The notes: generated from the letters alone by a model not told the origin. DNA of 64,000 nucleotides from Ficedula albicollis (GCF_000247815.1 NC_021674.1:5783738-5847737), one strand, 5' to 3'. Shown: positions 1 through 55,513, numbered from the stretch's first letter. Numbers and translations are program-made.

Positions 1-216
1 TTTATTATAAGGGTGGTGAGACACTGGAACTGGTTGCCCAGGGAAATTCTGAATGGAACTTCCATTCAATTCCATCCCTGGAATTGTTCATGGCCAGGCT
101 GGATGGGGCTTCAAGCAACCTGTTCTAGTGGAAGGTGCTCCTGCGAATGGCAGGGTGGTGGAACAGGATGATCTTTAAGGTCCCTCCCAACCCAAACCAC
201 CCTAAGATCCTATGAA
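1..216 (+). repeat. CR1 LINE 3' end, truncated by the window edge
   Basis: Shows the standard avian CR1 tail: ACTGGTTGCCCAGGGAA-like, CCATCCCTGGAATTGTTCATG, GGCCAGGCTGGATGGGGCTT, AACCTGTTCTAGTGGAAGG, GATGATCTTTAAGGTCCCT, and a terminal CCTAAGATCCTATGA. Only part of the 5'-truncated element is visible. It lies in the distal TASP1 intron, on the opposite strand to the gene. Confidence 0.93.
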
Positions 217-2754
217 AAATAAACAGAAACATACAGACAGATATTTTGATGCAAGTTTCTAGCCTCCTAGATTAAGGGGAAAGAATATACAGATTCCTAA
301 AGGCTTCAGGGACATATCGCAACAGATTCCAATGACAAGGGAAGGAAAGAAGAATGAGGCTTAATAGCCACACCTTTATTTTGTAAACAAACTACAAACC
401 CAAACAAAACTCTAAAAGATCCCAGAAAACCTATCTTCAACCAGAAGCTTCTACTCCTGTCTGAAAATTACTTGAAGATCACATACAAAATCACTTGAAG
501 ATCATTCAGAAACACCAACACAGATTTTTCAGAGACGCATCTTGGATCATGCCACAGTGCAGTTTTTAATGCAGTGCTTCTTTCAAAGTGCCAGGTAGAC
601 CAAAAGTGAAACAAAACTCCCCTTTTCTGTGAGTATTGAAATGTGCAATTTCTGAGAATAATACAATTTCACCACCTATTCAAATGCTCCTCATTGATTA
701 CTCTAACATTTGCACAACCTTTCTTTTTTTTTTCTTTTCATAGTCTCTCTTCCTTGTTATCCTACTATAATTTAGCTGTTCTAGATGTACCAGTAGTCCC
801 CTCAAGTTACTTCAGCAGTAGTAATTTGCTAGTTAGTCTATGCACACCTTACATAACAACGAAGTTACTGGCAGGAGCAGGGGATTTATGATATTTTTGT
901 TTTAATTAAAATTGTTAACATCTTCAATTTTTAGCTATAAGATTAGATACTATCTTACACTGCATACAATTCTGAAAAAAGGTAAGAAATCAGAGCTGTA
1001 ATTTTTAAATGTTAATCTTTCTGTACCAAGCAGTAACTCATACTCAATTCACAGGTTATACAAACCTTAACTTGCTACAGACTTGGATCTTGCTTTAAGC
1101 TTCATATGCAAGAAACTAAGGATTAAATCACTGAGGTTTTTTTCCTCAGCATAGTGACTTCTCAAGAAGATTTCTAATGCTTGAAATAACCACAACAAGA
1201 GGAGAAAAGCCACACAATATACACTGAACATCCCATGCAATACATGCTCTGCATCTTATAATGTTCCTCCCATGGAACCAAGATGGCAAAGGAAAGGAAA
1301 GGAAGGTCCTGTGCAAAGCCAGGGCCTCCGAGCAGCGTGTCAGAGAGAAATTGTTTTTCTGCTTCTTTTGATGGGAGATGCTTTCAAGTCAGTAAATTAG
1401 AAACAGGTGTGCCAGAGGGCACACACACATCCATGCAGCACACTGAAAAACACACGTTTTCAATTTTCAGACATGAAAGAGGCTCCTGTTGAATGGAAGG
1501 AGAAATGAAAATCGAGTTTGCTTTCTGCGAGCCACAAGCAGGGCTTATGGAGCTCTGACAGGCTGCAGGAGCCTGTCTAGCTATGAAACACACAGTACCT
1601 CGACACAAAGTGTTGGAACTTGTTTTAAAGGAGTACAGAATGGAAATTTGCATTACTCACATACAGTCAAGAATGGAAAAATTAATCTCGTTTACTCCGT
1701 TGCCAAAGTATGACTTTTCGCTTTTCAGAAGTTGAAGACAGAAGCTACAGCTTATCTGTATTTTATCATCCATTCTACACAGCACTGTCTGTACCTGGCC
1801 CTGTTGTTTCTGTCCTGTTAAGCTTTGATGTTATTTTCAGTTCAATAGTAGTCCCTAAAGTGTCAGTTAACAAGTTAAAGAACGACTATTTCTGCTTTAT
1901 TTCCTGGATAACTTCTAGTTATCCCTAACGGAAACACAGTAAAACCTGTATTTCAGTAAGCTCTTCTCATCATTTCCAGCATGGCTAGAAAGAGCTGACT
2001 AAAAACTTGTAAGCCAGTAATTAAAAAAAACAAAATACAGTACAACAAAAATATTTAGTTGGCAAGACAGTGATACAGGTAGTTACACATCGAAACAAAA
2101 TTTTAATGTATAATTCTCAAAAGACAAAAGGCTGCAGGTCGAGCAGAATGCACTACAGTATTTAAGTTACATAAATTTTAGCTTTTCTTGTTCCTATCAG
2201 CTGCTGTATCTTGTCTCCATACCAGCAGGGGAAATTTTTTAATTACTGACATACTGCCAGAAAAAACACCTGCAAACAAAGTCCCATCCAATTCCTAAAG
2301 CAGTGATCCTAGAGGGCTCAATGGAGCACATTCCTGCTGCAGACAGAATATTCTTAGATGATTTACCCACTAAGAAAATGCAATGGAAATTTTCCAAAAG
2401 GTTGAAACTTTAGTAAATTTGGGCAGGTTTCAAAGACAACAAAAGACAAATTCAACATGCAGACAAACTTGTGTCTAAAGAATCTCCTCTAAGGAAAGGT
2501 AGGAAGACACTTATGTCTTCAAGTTTTTAATATAAACTAATCACTCCAAAGAACAACTCATTCAGCTTTTCTACAATTTTACACATCAGAAAAAAAAAAG
2601 GTTAGAGAGATACAGCACCAAATGAATGAATCCTTAAGTTCTAAACAGTGGTACATGGCAAATAATTTATTTTAAATGCTTCTTGTTTGAGTTACAATTA
2701 ACAAAAAGAATTTCGGATGTGCCTCCAAGTGAGGTTAGTTAGAATGAAGAAAAA

Positions 2755-2880
2755 ATGCAATACCTTAAAAAGTATGTAATTTTTACATTCTTTATTACAT
2801 TTAATACATTTTTGAAAATGCAGTACCTTAAAAAGTATGTAATTTTTACATTCTTTATTACATTTAATACATTTTTGAAA
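2755..2880. repeat. Two-copy tandem duplication, unit 63 bp
   Basis: 2755-2817 and 2818-2880 are direct adjacent copies differing by one base (GCAATACC against GCAGTACC). AT-rich, intronic. Confidence 0.95.
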
Positions 2881-4073
2881 GATTAATTTCAGTTAAGCCG
2901 TAAAAAAGAAGCAAACACTTTTGCCTAGGCCTTCCTCAGAAACTTTGCTGCTACTGATGTCTGTAAAAGCACTACACCTCTCCAAACTACATCACTTTTA
3001 TCATACAAAACTCACAGGGAAGGAAGTATAACAGTAACTTATGTGTTTGCTAACTAAAGATATAAAACCACTCACTCTCAAATCCCAAAGAAGCGTTTCA
3101 GACATAGGAAGGGAGCTCAGTCTGCCACCATCTCCAATTCACCTTCCATCCTTGCACCTATTTCACTTGGGCAAGGCACAGCAGCAGGGCCAGGATGAAG
3201 TGTCCAGAGCAGGTGCTGCAAAGCTGCCCAGGATACAAAATCTGTGCCTTCTGCAGGAGGCTACAACTTCCACAAGCCTGTGCATCTTCAAGCCTAACAA
3301 ATATTGGAACATCAAGGCAAATTAAATTTTCAAGAGGCAATAAGCACTCTGATTTTTGTATCCATCCAGTTCTGCTTCCCAACAAGATTTCCAAAGGCCA
3401 TTCAAACCACCAATCAGATCATTCTGTGGAAAAGCTCCTCAGCTCTGAACACTGTACTGTGTTTTAATTGTAAAATCTGCAGTACTGTGTTTAATTGACT
3501 GCTTCTCAATCCTACCATTCCCACAAATCATCTCTGCCTGGGGCTTCCTCTCTCTTCCCCCAGACTCATGGTGGTGCTGAGTTAGTTCACACACCACATG
3601 ATACAGCACTGAAGCCTCCCAACTGCATCTGGACACACAGGCTGAATGAACTCCTGACAGAAACCTTCACTTCAGAGGTAAATACTGATCTGTCTGAAGA
3701 CAGACCTCCTCTTCCTCCACCTTACCTTTCCCTTCACATTAACAATGACATAACTTCTCCATATGCAGCTGCTTCATCTGTGATGCATTAAATTACCTCT
3801 TATTCTCCAAATCTTACAGGACCAGACTGATTTTTGAGAGATATTACATATGTCTACCAAGAGACTAATTGTATCATGATATCCATCTCACACAGTTTAG
3901 CTCAAACAATCTGCACAGGATACAAGATTTGCATGTGAAATTGCTCTGGGCATTGGGAGCATGGACTCAGTAGGACAGACGAGACAGACAATGCTGCACT
4001 TGTGTGTTATATAAGGGCTAAGAGCACATGCAAGCTTGAAGCAAGATTTATAATCACATTATAAAAGTAATTC

Positions 4074-4242
4074 ACTGGCACAAGTAGCCCAGAGAAGCCG
4101 TGGATGCCCCATCCCTGGAACTGTTTGAGGCCAGGCTGGATGGAACCCTGAGCAACCTGGTCTAGAAGAAGGTATCCCTGCCCAGGGTAGAGGTGTTCCC
4201 ATCCATTTAGGTCCTTCCAACGTAAACCATTCCATGATTCTA
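4074..4242 (+). repeat. CR1 LINE 3' end
   Basis: Contains AGCCCAGAGAAGCCGTGGATG, CCCCATCCCTGGAACTGTTT, GGCCAGGCTGGATGGAACCC, GAGCAACCTGGTCTAGAAGA and the terminal ACCATTCCATGATTCTA, typical of CR1 tails. Moderately diverged. Confidence 0.93.
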
Positions 4243-4714
4243 CAAAACAGCACTGGCCAGGTATTCACTTGCTGAATCCTAACACAGCCACTACTGCCCT
4301 CAACAAAAAGGAATCACAAAGGTGAAGTCATGCATTACAAGTCAATTCATTTGCATTAAAGCTTCCCTGAAAAGTACTGAAAAGTAGGTTTGCACATCAC
4401 TATGGCTTATTTGCAAAAGGTGTTTTCAAGTAGGAATCTGCAGATCAGTGGATTCCAAAAGGAGACCAAAATGCTGGCTGAGGGCATAGCTCAACAAACA
4501 ACTGAACAATAACAGCCCATCTCTGCACAGCTGTCATTCCTATTCCATCCTATTCCACCTTAAACATTCCACATTGCCTGCAAAAGCACCCATAAGACAC
4601 ACAATGGACTAGAAAGAGCAACAGATGTGAACACACAATTTGAGCAGGAAAAGTGAATATAATAATTCCCTTATTGCATTATTCCCTTATTATCCATTTC
4701 AAAAACAAGGGAAA

Positions 4715-4782
4715 CCTCCTTGAGCAGGAGGCTGGACTAGACCTCCAGAGGTTCCTTTCAAACTAAACAATTCTGTGATTCT
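4715..4782 (+). repeat. Short CR1 LINE tail fragment
   Basis: Shows GCAGGAGGCTGGACTAGACC, TCCAGAGGTTCCTTTCAAAC and a terminal ACAATTCTGTGATTCT, matching the last 60-70 bases of another CR1 subtype. The 5' boundary is approximate. Confidence 0.85.
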
Positions 4783-7172
4783 CCACAACACAAAGGGGGC
4801 TATTTTTCCTTCATGGAATGATGCATTTTATGTACAAATGTATACCCAACACAACTTTTAAAGTACTATGATCCAATCTCCAAAATGCCTTTATGACAAC
4901 AGAGGCCACTGCTTTTGTCATGAGACCTTAACAGTTTTTTAGGATCTTTGCGAATTCACCAACACCAGAAACTGTCAAGGAAGTTCACACAGAATAAATA
5001 GAGTTCATACACATATTCCTAAAACACTGCTGTTTTCTCTGATTTTCATTCCATTCAAGAAGAGATTCTGTGCAGGGGAGAACAGCAAGACACTGAAAGA
5101 GTTTTCCCAGACAGAATCCTCAACTACACCTCATAAATAAATCTGGTATTTCCAGAAATCTGATATCCCTGCTACCTTCTCTTCTCAATAAAACATAACT
5201 CTGGCTCAGCCCTGAAATGAAATTATGTTTGTTAGCATCCTTAATTTTTCTGAATTAGCCCAATTTATATCAAGTTTCTACTTCTTCTTTGGGATGATAA
5301 ATTAGGTTGTATTTTAAATCTCCCTAGGATAACCTGTGTGCTTTTCTTGTACCAAACAGTCTCTTCAAATACATTTTGGTAAAAGCTGGAAATTTTGCAG
5401 CTTTGTGCCACAGAATCTCTAATTTTGTCAATAATGCAACACCTTCTATCTTCAGAAAAGCAATATTAAAGGTTTGCTGGCTTAAAGGGCTGCTACCTAG
5501 ACACAAAACACACCCATCCTCTGCATGCTTTCTATTTCCTGCTGCTGTAAAGATGAAATAAATGCAAGGCATCATTTTCAGTCTCTACACTTCCACTCAA
5601 AGATTCTACTTAGGGTTGCATTTTCAAAGCATCCTGCATTAGCTGTTATTTGAATTTTATATTTATCTTTGTATTTATTGTTAAGGTTCTGCATATCCAA
5701 AGATAATTGCTATTTTCCAATTTATCTCCCAGGAAAGATACAGCCTGCCTCTTACCCCAGCAGTATTACTTTTGGCACAGTTAGTGAATGAATATTCACA
5801 ATCATCATGGATATTCCAGCTGGGTAGGAGATTCAGTGTCACACTTGATATTATTATAGAATATGCACAAAGTCTTTGATTCTTATTATGCTCAGGAAAA
5901 AATAGGAAATGTTTTCTTAAAGTACAGCCAAAAAAATGTGGTTGGGTTTTGTTCACAAATGTTTTCCCTCCAAATAATACCCATCTTCCTGTGTTTACAT
6001 TCATACACCAACAAAAAACACCCACTAAAGAGTTCCAAGCAGCCTTAGGAGAGTTCTGGCCTCTTTCTGGGGGGAGGTGGTGGGGGTGCTTAAAGGGGAG
6101 CCTGTTTTGTTTGTGTCTGTGTGCACACATGCATGGAAAAGCTTGTAAACACCACAGATTTGCCTTCCACTACCTTGATCCAAAACCTAGTTTAGCTGTT
6201 AATTCCATTTACACTAAATAAAGGCCACTTTATTTAAAGGTGATGCTCAGCTCATTTAACAAGCTTTCACTCTGTCTCTACCATCATTCCTGCTCAGAAT
6301 GACCCCTGCACTCTTATTAGATGCCACAGCTAAGGTTGCCCAGGTATCTTGGCTGTGCCTGCAACTGCAACATTCCCTGAATTATCCTGAATTTTAATAC
6401 TGATTTTCAGATACTTAAATTCCTGTAATGTTTATCCTTCAGCTGCCAATGAAGTCCCACGACCATTTTTTCCCTGACAAAAAATATTAATTTTAATATA
6501 ATTCAGAGTATATACATCAAAATGTCTCAAAAAAATGTTGGGGAAAAAAAACCAGAAAAGCTCTATTTGTTTACACAGAAACTGAATTTCAGACAGAGTT
6601 GCAGAATAAACCTTGGATTTAAGGCCCCCTAAATTCACAGTCATTCTTAAGTTTCACTCTCTTCCCCACTGTGTCTTTAGAAAGTCTCCATTTCTTGATA
6701 TCAGTTGTCCCAGGCCCTGTTAAACTATAACCATAAAATATGAATTTTACAATATCCTGTATTTTGTAAACCTTGAAGCAACTTTTGAAAAGCCAAAAAA
6801 AAAAAGAAAAAGTAAAACCAAAGACATTGTGGTTAAACAACAGGGCCAAGTGACTGTTAGAGGTATGAAATTACCATGCAAAAAGTTGAAGTTGTGCCCA
6901 AACAAGTTCAGAACCACCACCTTTGGCACATTCAACATAAAAACATGATAAAAATAGCCAAAATATTTAAGAAGCAACTTGCTCAGAGGCATAAGAACTA
7001 ATACCAAATCCTTCCTGAACAGGCAAAAGCAGGAAGCCTCCCAGCAGCCACAGGGCCAGCAGAAGATCCAAGATGTCTTCAAATAATACACAACCATTGA
7101 AAAAGAAAAGAAAGTTACAGGAACTTGGAATTACTTTTAAGTACTTGAGTGGTGACATCTTCCCCAACCTGC

Positions 7173-7222
7173 TTTTTTTTTTTTTTTTTTTTTGGGGGGG
7201 CTTTTTTTTTTTTTTTTTTTTT
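7173..7222. repeat. Paired poly-T tract split by G7C
   Basis: Twenty-one T, then seven G and one C, then twenty-one T. This is a miniature of the poly-G-inside-poly-T structure at 45267-45989 and may be a real or artefactual joint within one homopolymer. Confidence 0.95.
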
Positions 7223-8510
7223 GAGGCACTTACTGAAAGACATTGAAGTTTCAATTGGAGGATTTTAGAACAAAAGAAAAAAAAAATTCAAGAATAAAGT
7301 CTAATGTGTTATTAATTGTGGCATTTAAACTAAAACTTTTCCTTTTCCAAGGAAGTTTCTACAAAGATAACCACAGAATAAAATTGTTCCCAGGAAAATT
7401 TAAATGTCTAGTCTTCTAAGAACAAAAAGAGAAATCTTGAGAAGTCACCCTGACCTATTAGAACAAATATATCTCTAGTTTATAAAGTGCCAATATCACA
7501 AATTCCAGAAGCCTGGATAATGCAGTGGAGGTGCTTTTCCCAGTCCTGTAGTTTTCCCTGGAAACTGCAAAAAGCCTCTTCTCCAAACTGTCTGGAGCTC
7601 TGGTTCAACCTAATGCATTCATCCCACGTGGAATTCACTGTGCAAGAGTTTGTACTCTGCCTACTCTGAATTACTGCTCCAAGCTCTCCTTCCTCCACAG
7701 CTTTTCCCCAACCTGTTCAATCTCTCCTTGATCATCACTCCCAAGACCCAAAGACATGAACAATTTCTTAAGTATGGAGTGAAAAGAGTTTACAAAACCT
7801 GACCCTTCAGAATGGCTTGCATGAAACTAATGCCCAAGAATATCCTTTTTCATGACTGAATACAGAGCCAGATATAACAAACTCTCAAGGCTTAAATTTC
7901 TATTCTCAGCAATCACTATAAAGAAGTTTAAAAGTGTAAACCACCACAAAAGAGAAACTTTTTATTTCCCAAAGAATTATCCAGCTAAAATTATTTGGTT
8001 TAACACACATTAATACCAAATAGTTTTGAGGATACTTTTCATAAATCTTTAGGGGAATTAGTTTTATTCAAGATTTTTTTTTTAATTCCAAGTGTGATTT
8101 GATGAGTCAGCTATTCTCTGAAGTCATGTAACAATAAACATTAAACATTACTCAATAACCACAGCAACCACCATCTAATTTCATTCTTTTTTTCTTTTCC
8201 CCACAAAACGGAAAAAAATTCCCTGTAGAAGCTATTAGATTTGTGCCAAATTCATGACTCAAAGACAAATTAAAATAAATAGACATGTGAAATTAAAACA
8301 ATAAAATGTTTGTATATTGTGAAAACCAGAGAAATTTAAACTGATTGTAGGCTTCTTCAATGTATATCTTTTAAATACATTTACATACAGGTGCAAATGA
8401 ATGCAAAATGAAACATAAAATGAATGTACATGCACACCATTTTTATTTATACATAACATGCATGTTCCATTTGTTGCTGGTTTTTAAAAAATAAATGTCC
8501 ACACAAAACC

Positions 8511-8612
8511 CATTTGGAAATCTACAAGAGGGGAGTATAATCACTATTACAAATCAAATCTCATTTGGAAATCTACAAGGGGGGAGTATAATCACTATTA
8601 CAAATCAAATCT
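8511..8612. repeat. Two-copy tandem duplication, unit 51 bp
   Basis: 8511-8561 and 8562-8612 are adjacent direct copies that differ at one base (A/G after CTACAAG). Intronic. Confidence 0.95.
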
Positions 8613-10828
8613 AGTCTGGCTTTAGCTACATCAAGGGAGAGTGGTGATTTCTATTAAGAAGAACTGCTCATCTTGGAGCTTTCTAAATCAAGGCATCTTG
8701 TAGAGTTTAGACAATACATTTATTTTCTAAATATTTAACAATGATATATTTTAATGCATTATTCTCTTCCTTGCCATGGCAGTTTCACCTGAATATTCGC
8801 AGATGTTTATGCCCCCATTCCCATCTCCTGTTGTGATCCAGCCAAGCTCTAAGTTTCATTCTTTCAACTTTTCCTACAACTTAATTTTCCATCCCTTTAC
8901 TCCTTAATTAAATTCATGGCTCACATCGTTGGATGTTCATATTTGAAACAAGAGTCAGGCATCAATATATTTTAGAACTGAACTAAACATAAAGTACATT
9001 ATAAAATAAAACATTATGAGCTTCTGAAATGGAAAAAAGAATGGTATTGATTACAGCAGAGCTCTCACTTCCTGTAAACATTTCTATCTCCCTCTCTCTC
9101 ACAGACATACACATACTCACTTTAAAGGAAAACCAGAAACAAGAGTTTAATTAAACACCACTAGTCTGAGTTTCAAATCCATGAATGAACAGATGGCCAC
9201 GCTTCACAGACTGCCAGCAGGCCACTCCAATTAACTGGGACTGGGATCAGGGCAATGTCATGGAAGTTAGAAGATGTGAATCAAACAAATATCCATATAT
9301 GTGTGTTTGTGACAGTTATAAATAGTACAACATTGAAGTATTTAGCACTATACAAAAGTGGTATCAGCAAAAAGAGAGGAGGCTTCTATTCCAGGCCATC
9401 ATTAAATCTAGTCATCTCCTGTGAGTGCACAGGATGCTTGTCAGTACTCACACAGACTTCAAATCCAGCTGACTTCAAAAAGAACAGCTTTAAAGAATTA
9501 AATAAAGTTGTCCACTTCAGCTTTTCCACAAACAAACTCTAATACTGGACTTGTGATCACTAATTAATATGGTCCTAAGTATTTAAATCTGTTTGGTTAC
9601 ATCAGTAAGCATTTATTAAACTAAAATCAGTACGGCATTCCTTGAGTAAAAAGGTTTTCTGATGCTCCTGAGTTCAGTAGAACCATCCCCTGAGTAAGTA
9701 CCAAGAAGGACATCTGCTTTTACTGACATTAAACTTAAGGGTGAACATCTATATAAATTTTCAACAGTGCAAGACACACATGAACACTGGGGAAGTAACA
9801 GCAACACAGGATATTCCTGATGCTCTTCAGCCTCTATCAAATTTTAACTCTGCAACTTGTCGCCTTGCTCCCCTCACTATTTCTGCAGCAGGACTCTAAC
9901 TCTGCACTGCCCATGGGATACAGCTGACATTACCTAAATCTGAACTCTGCAGATTTCCTTCACCTCTCCCTGTACTGAATGCTGATAATTCTGATCACTG
10001 AGCAGTGGGCAATACCATAAATTTTGCAACCTGACACAAACACTTTTTCATAAGTGTTACAAGTGGTTTTTCTGACTGAGGCTGTTCATACAACTAGGGG
10101 CAGGAAAAAAAAAAAGTGAAAGCACCTCCTACAAAACTTCACCTGGTTATAACTTCATCTGACTTTTGTGCTCTTCAAGGCACCAAATGACCACAATACT
10201 TCTGTGTATCCAGGACCCTGAGCCTTCCAAAGAGAACAGAAGCTCTCCTAATTCTTACATCACTTTCACAACTGCTGGAAAAATATTTCTGATACACTTA
10301 TTTCAGTATTTTGTTCCTGCCTTTTCCCTTTGCTTTCAGAAGAAAAAGTGAGATGAAGAAAAAATTCATTTAAATACTCATCTGAAATAGTAATTAAATA
10401 TTTTTGAGGAAAATATGCCACATGCTGCATGTAACATTTTTGCATCCAAAGGACCCTCTGATTATCTTAGTCCTTTACACAAGGCTGCCATTCCCAGAGG
10501 TATTCTGCATTTAATACAATACTGGACTAATAAGCACTTCCCTACAGGACAGGTTCCTTAATACTTAACAAATACAACATGTCCTTTCAGTGCAATACAA
10601 AACAGGATAAAAATTCCCATGGTTGCTAATTAAGTAAAAAGGACAACCAACAAGAGATCAATTCATGGATTTAAAGACAATAGTGACACACACAGACATA
10701 CATAGATATGCAAACAAATCATACAAATTTAGAATACAGTCTGAAAATTATGTTTGTATTTTAAATATGCAAACTAGTTACAGAGAAAGATAGCAACTTC
10801 ATTAAATATTTATAAAAGTAGTAAATAC

Positions 10829-50329
<39,501 letters not shown>

Positions 50330-50402
50330 ACATTAGGATCACCATCTTCTACTGGGAAGGAGCACACTTCCATTCAAAAATAAACTCTGGAGAGAAATCA
50401 TC
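50330..50402 (-). other. TASP1: Probable 5' UTR part of the TASP1 start exon
   Basis: Above the start codon, the minus strand carries a plausible splice acceptor (ending TTTTAG) just before 50402, preceded by a pyrimidine-containing stretch. That predicts a short untranslated segment in the start-codon exon and a separate non-coding exon 1 further upstream. The acceptor is inferred from the motif alone. Confidence 0.5.
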
Positions 50403-52254
50403 CTAAAACCAGACCAGATGTATGTGTTAGACACTGATTTCAAGAGATGGATTTCACACAAATAACCTCAGAAAGAACTTATGGGAGAGAGACTTGAACC
50501 AAGGGGAACACATCTCTCCAAAGCAGGGCTTCCAAGTTCTGCCTCCTTCCTAGCCAACAGCACTAATGAGACCTAAAATAATCAAAGTTCCTGTTGCGAG
50601 CTGAAAGCAGCCTTTTCACTACAACATAACTCGAACCAAATGATCTTGCCAGACACTGGAAGGAACTGGTAATATAAGTTCTGCTTTCCATGGCATCCTG
50701 TTTTCCAACAACACAACCAATTTATCCACCCATCACACCCAACCAGCACATGAGTAACCCTGAAATCACTACACCTTTTCCTTTCTTTTGCAGGGAATAC
50801 CTGTTTAAGGTCCTATAATGAACTCATATTCTTACATGCTGTTTCATCCTATCTCCTTATAATTCACCACTAATTTGCAGCACAAAAACAGAAAAATATT
50901 TTTTTTTTATGACAAAGTATTCCTAAATCAAAACCAAGTAAGCCCAAATAATATTTGTCTGGGTAAGCAGAGGTACCATGATTACTAGTAAACCACAACA
51001 TGCTTAAGTCAAGCTCAAATAATTTAGTAACTCTATTGGTTTAGATGGTTACCCTTAAGATGTTAAGGAAAATAATATTTATAGAAAGCTAATGGAAATA
51101 TTGTCAGTATTGTCTAGTACATTAAAAAAAGTAACAATACAGAATGATGTATTTATCAGGAGTTCCCAAACAAACTCTCTGTATTTACTGCTGCTCTTAT
51201 TCACAGCTTACAACATATTAATCCTGACAGGAAATCATTTGTCTAGTTCAGCAGGTATGATAGAAGCACAGACATGTCAGACATTGAATTACTTAAGGAA
51301 GTGAAAAAGCACATAGTGTTAATGCAGAAATGGAGAAAACCTCTGCAATTTATTAAGATAGTTTATATATCAAGAACTAGATGAATTTCCAATCCAAACC
51401 ACTGTCAGACTCTAGACCTCTATATTCCAATATAATGTCTATTACTCTCACCGTCTTGAAAAAGACTTTGTAACCCAAGAGCATCACTCTTACCGTCTTG
51501 AAAAAGACTTTGTAACCCAAGAGCACTGGCAGGTGAACAAAAGTGGGAAAATGAGATGTTTAATGCATAAGACTTAAACCACTGACTCTGCAAATGCTAT
51601 ATGGCTTACTCCAGCAATTAAATACCACTCCATTTAAATGGCCCAGATGATGTTTAGCAAGCTTCAGCACAGCCACAGAGCAAAACAGCTGGTTTGCCAT
51701 AACTATTCTTCTGGTAAGAAATATCAGCACAGCTCTGGAGGAAGTTATTTATTTACCACCATTTCTTCTTAAATGCTAAAAATACCTAGTAATCCTCACA
51801 CATTTATAGACTTACTTTTCACGATTAAATATGAACTTTTAATATATATGTCCTGACACAAAAGGAAAGGCCACAACAATGCATAGGCCCTACAGAGTGT
51901 TTATGAATTGCATCCAACTGTAATGGTCACTTGAAAAAAGTTCAGTGCTGAAATTAAAGTATTCATCACTGCATTTACTTCCTTTTTTTAACAAATAGTA
52001 AAGAAGGCTCCAGCAGCCATTGGGCCTCTTTGCTGCATCTTGTTACACCCTACAGAAAGTCACTCCTGCAACAAGGGCGCAGCACAGACTTCAGTAAAGA
52101 GACAGAGGAGCAAGAAAGGAATTTAAACTCTCACAGGAATGGAGGGAATAGTGTGGTGGCAGGAAAGCAATAATGATGATAAAATGGCTTTTGAAAATTA
52201 AGACAGCGATGTCACTTAAAGACTTACTAACAGTGCAGCTGCAGGCTGAAAATC
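50403..52254 (-). other. TASP1: Presumed first TASP1 intron
   Basis: AT-rich and without recognised exons. It contains a 42-bp tandem duplication near 51.48 kb. Assigned to intron 1 because the start-codon exon has a likely acceptor at its 5' side and a CpG-rich block lies beyond. Confidence 0.6.
51443..51527. repeat. Two-copy tandem duplication, unit 42 bp
   Basis: CCGTCTTGAAAAAGACTTTG followed by TAACCCAAGAGCA occurs at 51451 and again at 51493; the copies differ at the base before CCGTC (TCACC/TTACC). Confidence 0.93.
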
Positions 52255-52281
52255 CTAATCAGGCCTTTGGATACAGCTGGC

Positions 52282-52466
52282 TCTAAAGATGTATTTATTT
52301 CTACAGAGAACATACAGACAACCTATCTCTCTCTTTTGCTTCCGTTTGTAACACTTCCTCCCACACACTCCATGTCTAAGGATGCATTTATTTCTACAGA
52401 GAACATACAGACAACCTATCTCTCTCTTTTGCTTCCGTTTGTAACACTTCCTCCCACACACTCCAT
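52282..52466. repeat. Two-copy tandem duplication, unit 93 bp
   Basis: TCTAARGATGYATTTATTTC occurs at 52282 and 52375; the copies differ at two positions (AAGATGTA/AGGATGCA). It lies inside repeat copy A, and copy B at 57.5 kb is not duplicated, so the duplication is later than the spread of the repeat. Confidence 0.94.
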
Positions 52467-52679
52467 TTTCTCAAACCCCTCCCATCCCAAACTGTTCGTC
52501 AAGTCCTTTCACATTTCATTCACAAACCTGCTCCTTGCAGTTGCTAAGCTCCCACTGGACCCAACTTTTCCCTTTCAAGCCTCTTCTAGGATTCATCAGT
52601 TCTCCCTCCTGGCTGTCACACCTCCACCACTCCTGCCTTCATCCCTCCTTGCTACACACTCCCTGCTCTCCATCTGTAC

Positions 52680-54640
<1,961 letters not shown>

Positions 54641-55269
54641 TCTGATAGCTGTTCACAGCTAACCTTATTGATTAAAAATACATATATTTCATAATAGACT
54701 TGCTAGGAAATTGTTGCAACAATCAGATATTTTACATCTTTCTGCTTCAATGAGCATTTGATTACTGTGTTCTTCTAGAGAAATCAAGTTTTTATTAATT
54801 CATGTCCAGTTTGTTGTGGAGGTGACACACTCTTTTTTGAAGCTGCCTCCCCAGGATCAAGGACAGCTGCATACAAATCCCATTTCCATTATACCTTCTC
54901 CGATGGTCACTATTGTCGGTCCTGGGGACCAGCTGTGTATGTGTGAGACACTTTATTCTCCTAGTCCACGCTGTCCACTGTTCCCAAAGTGCCTCCACAA
55001 TTCCAGCTCCTTGCTCTTCCTTCTTTGTAGAACCATGAAATGAGTCCAGATGTCCCTATGGGTTTACTTATATTGTAAATTTATTTTAGCTGATGTCTCA
55101 AATTCTCATTTGCAAAGCTCGGCCTTTTAAAGTTGAAAGTTTTTATTAGATCAAGACAAGGTTATTCTGGTAGCAGAATTCACTTGATCTCTTGCTCAAG
55201 CTCCACTATGAGGAGTGAAAGGATATCCTGACTCCTCTAGATGAAGTAGATTTTAACTCCTCAGTTTTC

Positions 55270-55393
55270 TTTTCCTAGAAGTAAGCCCAGCGTGTAGCTG
55301 CTACACAGTGGACAGCATAATTCTCTGCAAATTTTCCTAGAAGTAAGCCCAGCATGTAGATGCTACACAGTGGACAGCATAATTCTCTGCAAA
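55270..55393. repeat. Two-copy tandem duplication, unit 62 bp
   Basis: TTTTCCTAGAAGTAAGCCCA occurs at 55270 and 55332; copies differ at CAGCGTGTAGCTG against CAGCATGTAGATG. Confidence 0.95.
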
Positions 55394-55513
55394 CAAGCTG
55401 TCAGAAAATCACCTGCTTCAGCCAAACAATTTTTGCAAACAGAATTTCTATGGTACCTCTCCGACAACTAATTCATTCACTACTAATAAAATATGTATTT
55501 CTAAACATACAAT

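Larger units (their letters stand above)
217..10828 (-). other. TASP1: TASP1 intron sequence downstream of coding exon 9
   Basis: AT-rich, with stop codons in all frames and only short chance reading frames. No conserved exon was recognised on either strand. Contents besides this background: two CR1 tails, two short tandem duplications and a paired poly-T tract, listed separately. Assignment to a TASP1 intron is inferred because the C-terminal exons were not found. Confidence 0.7.
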
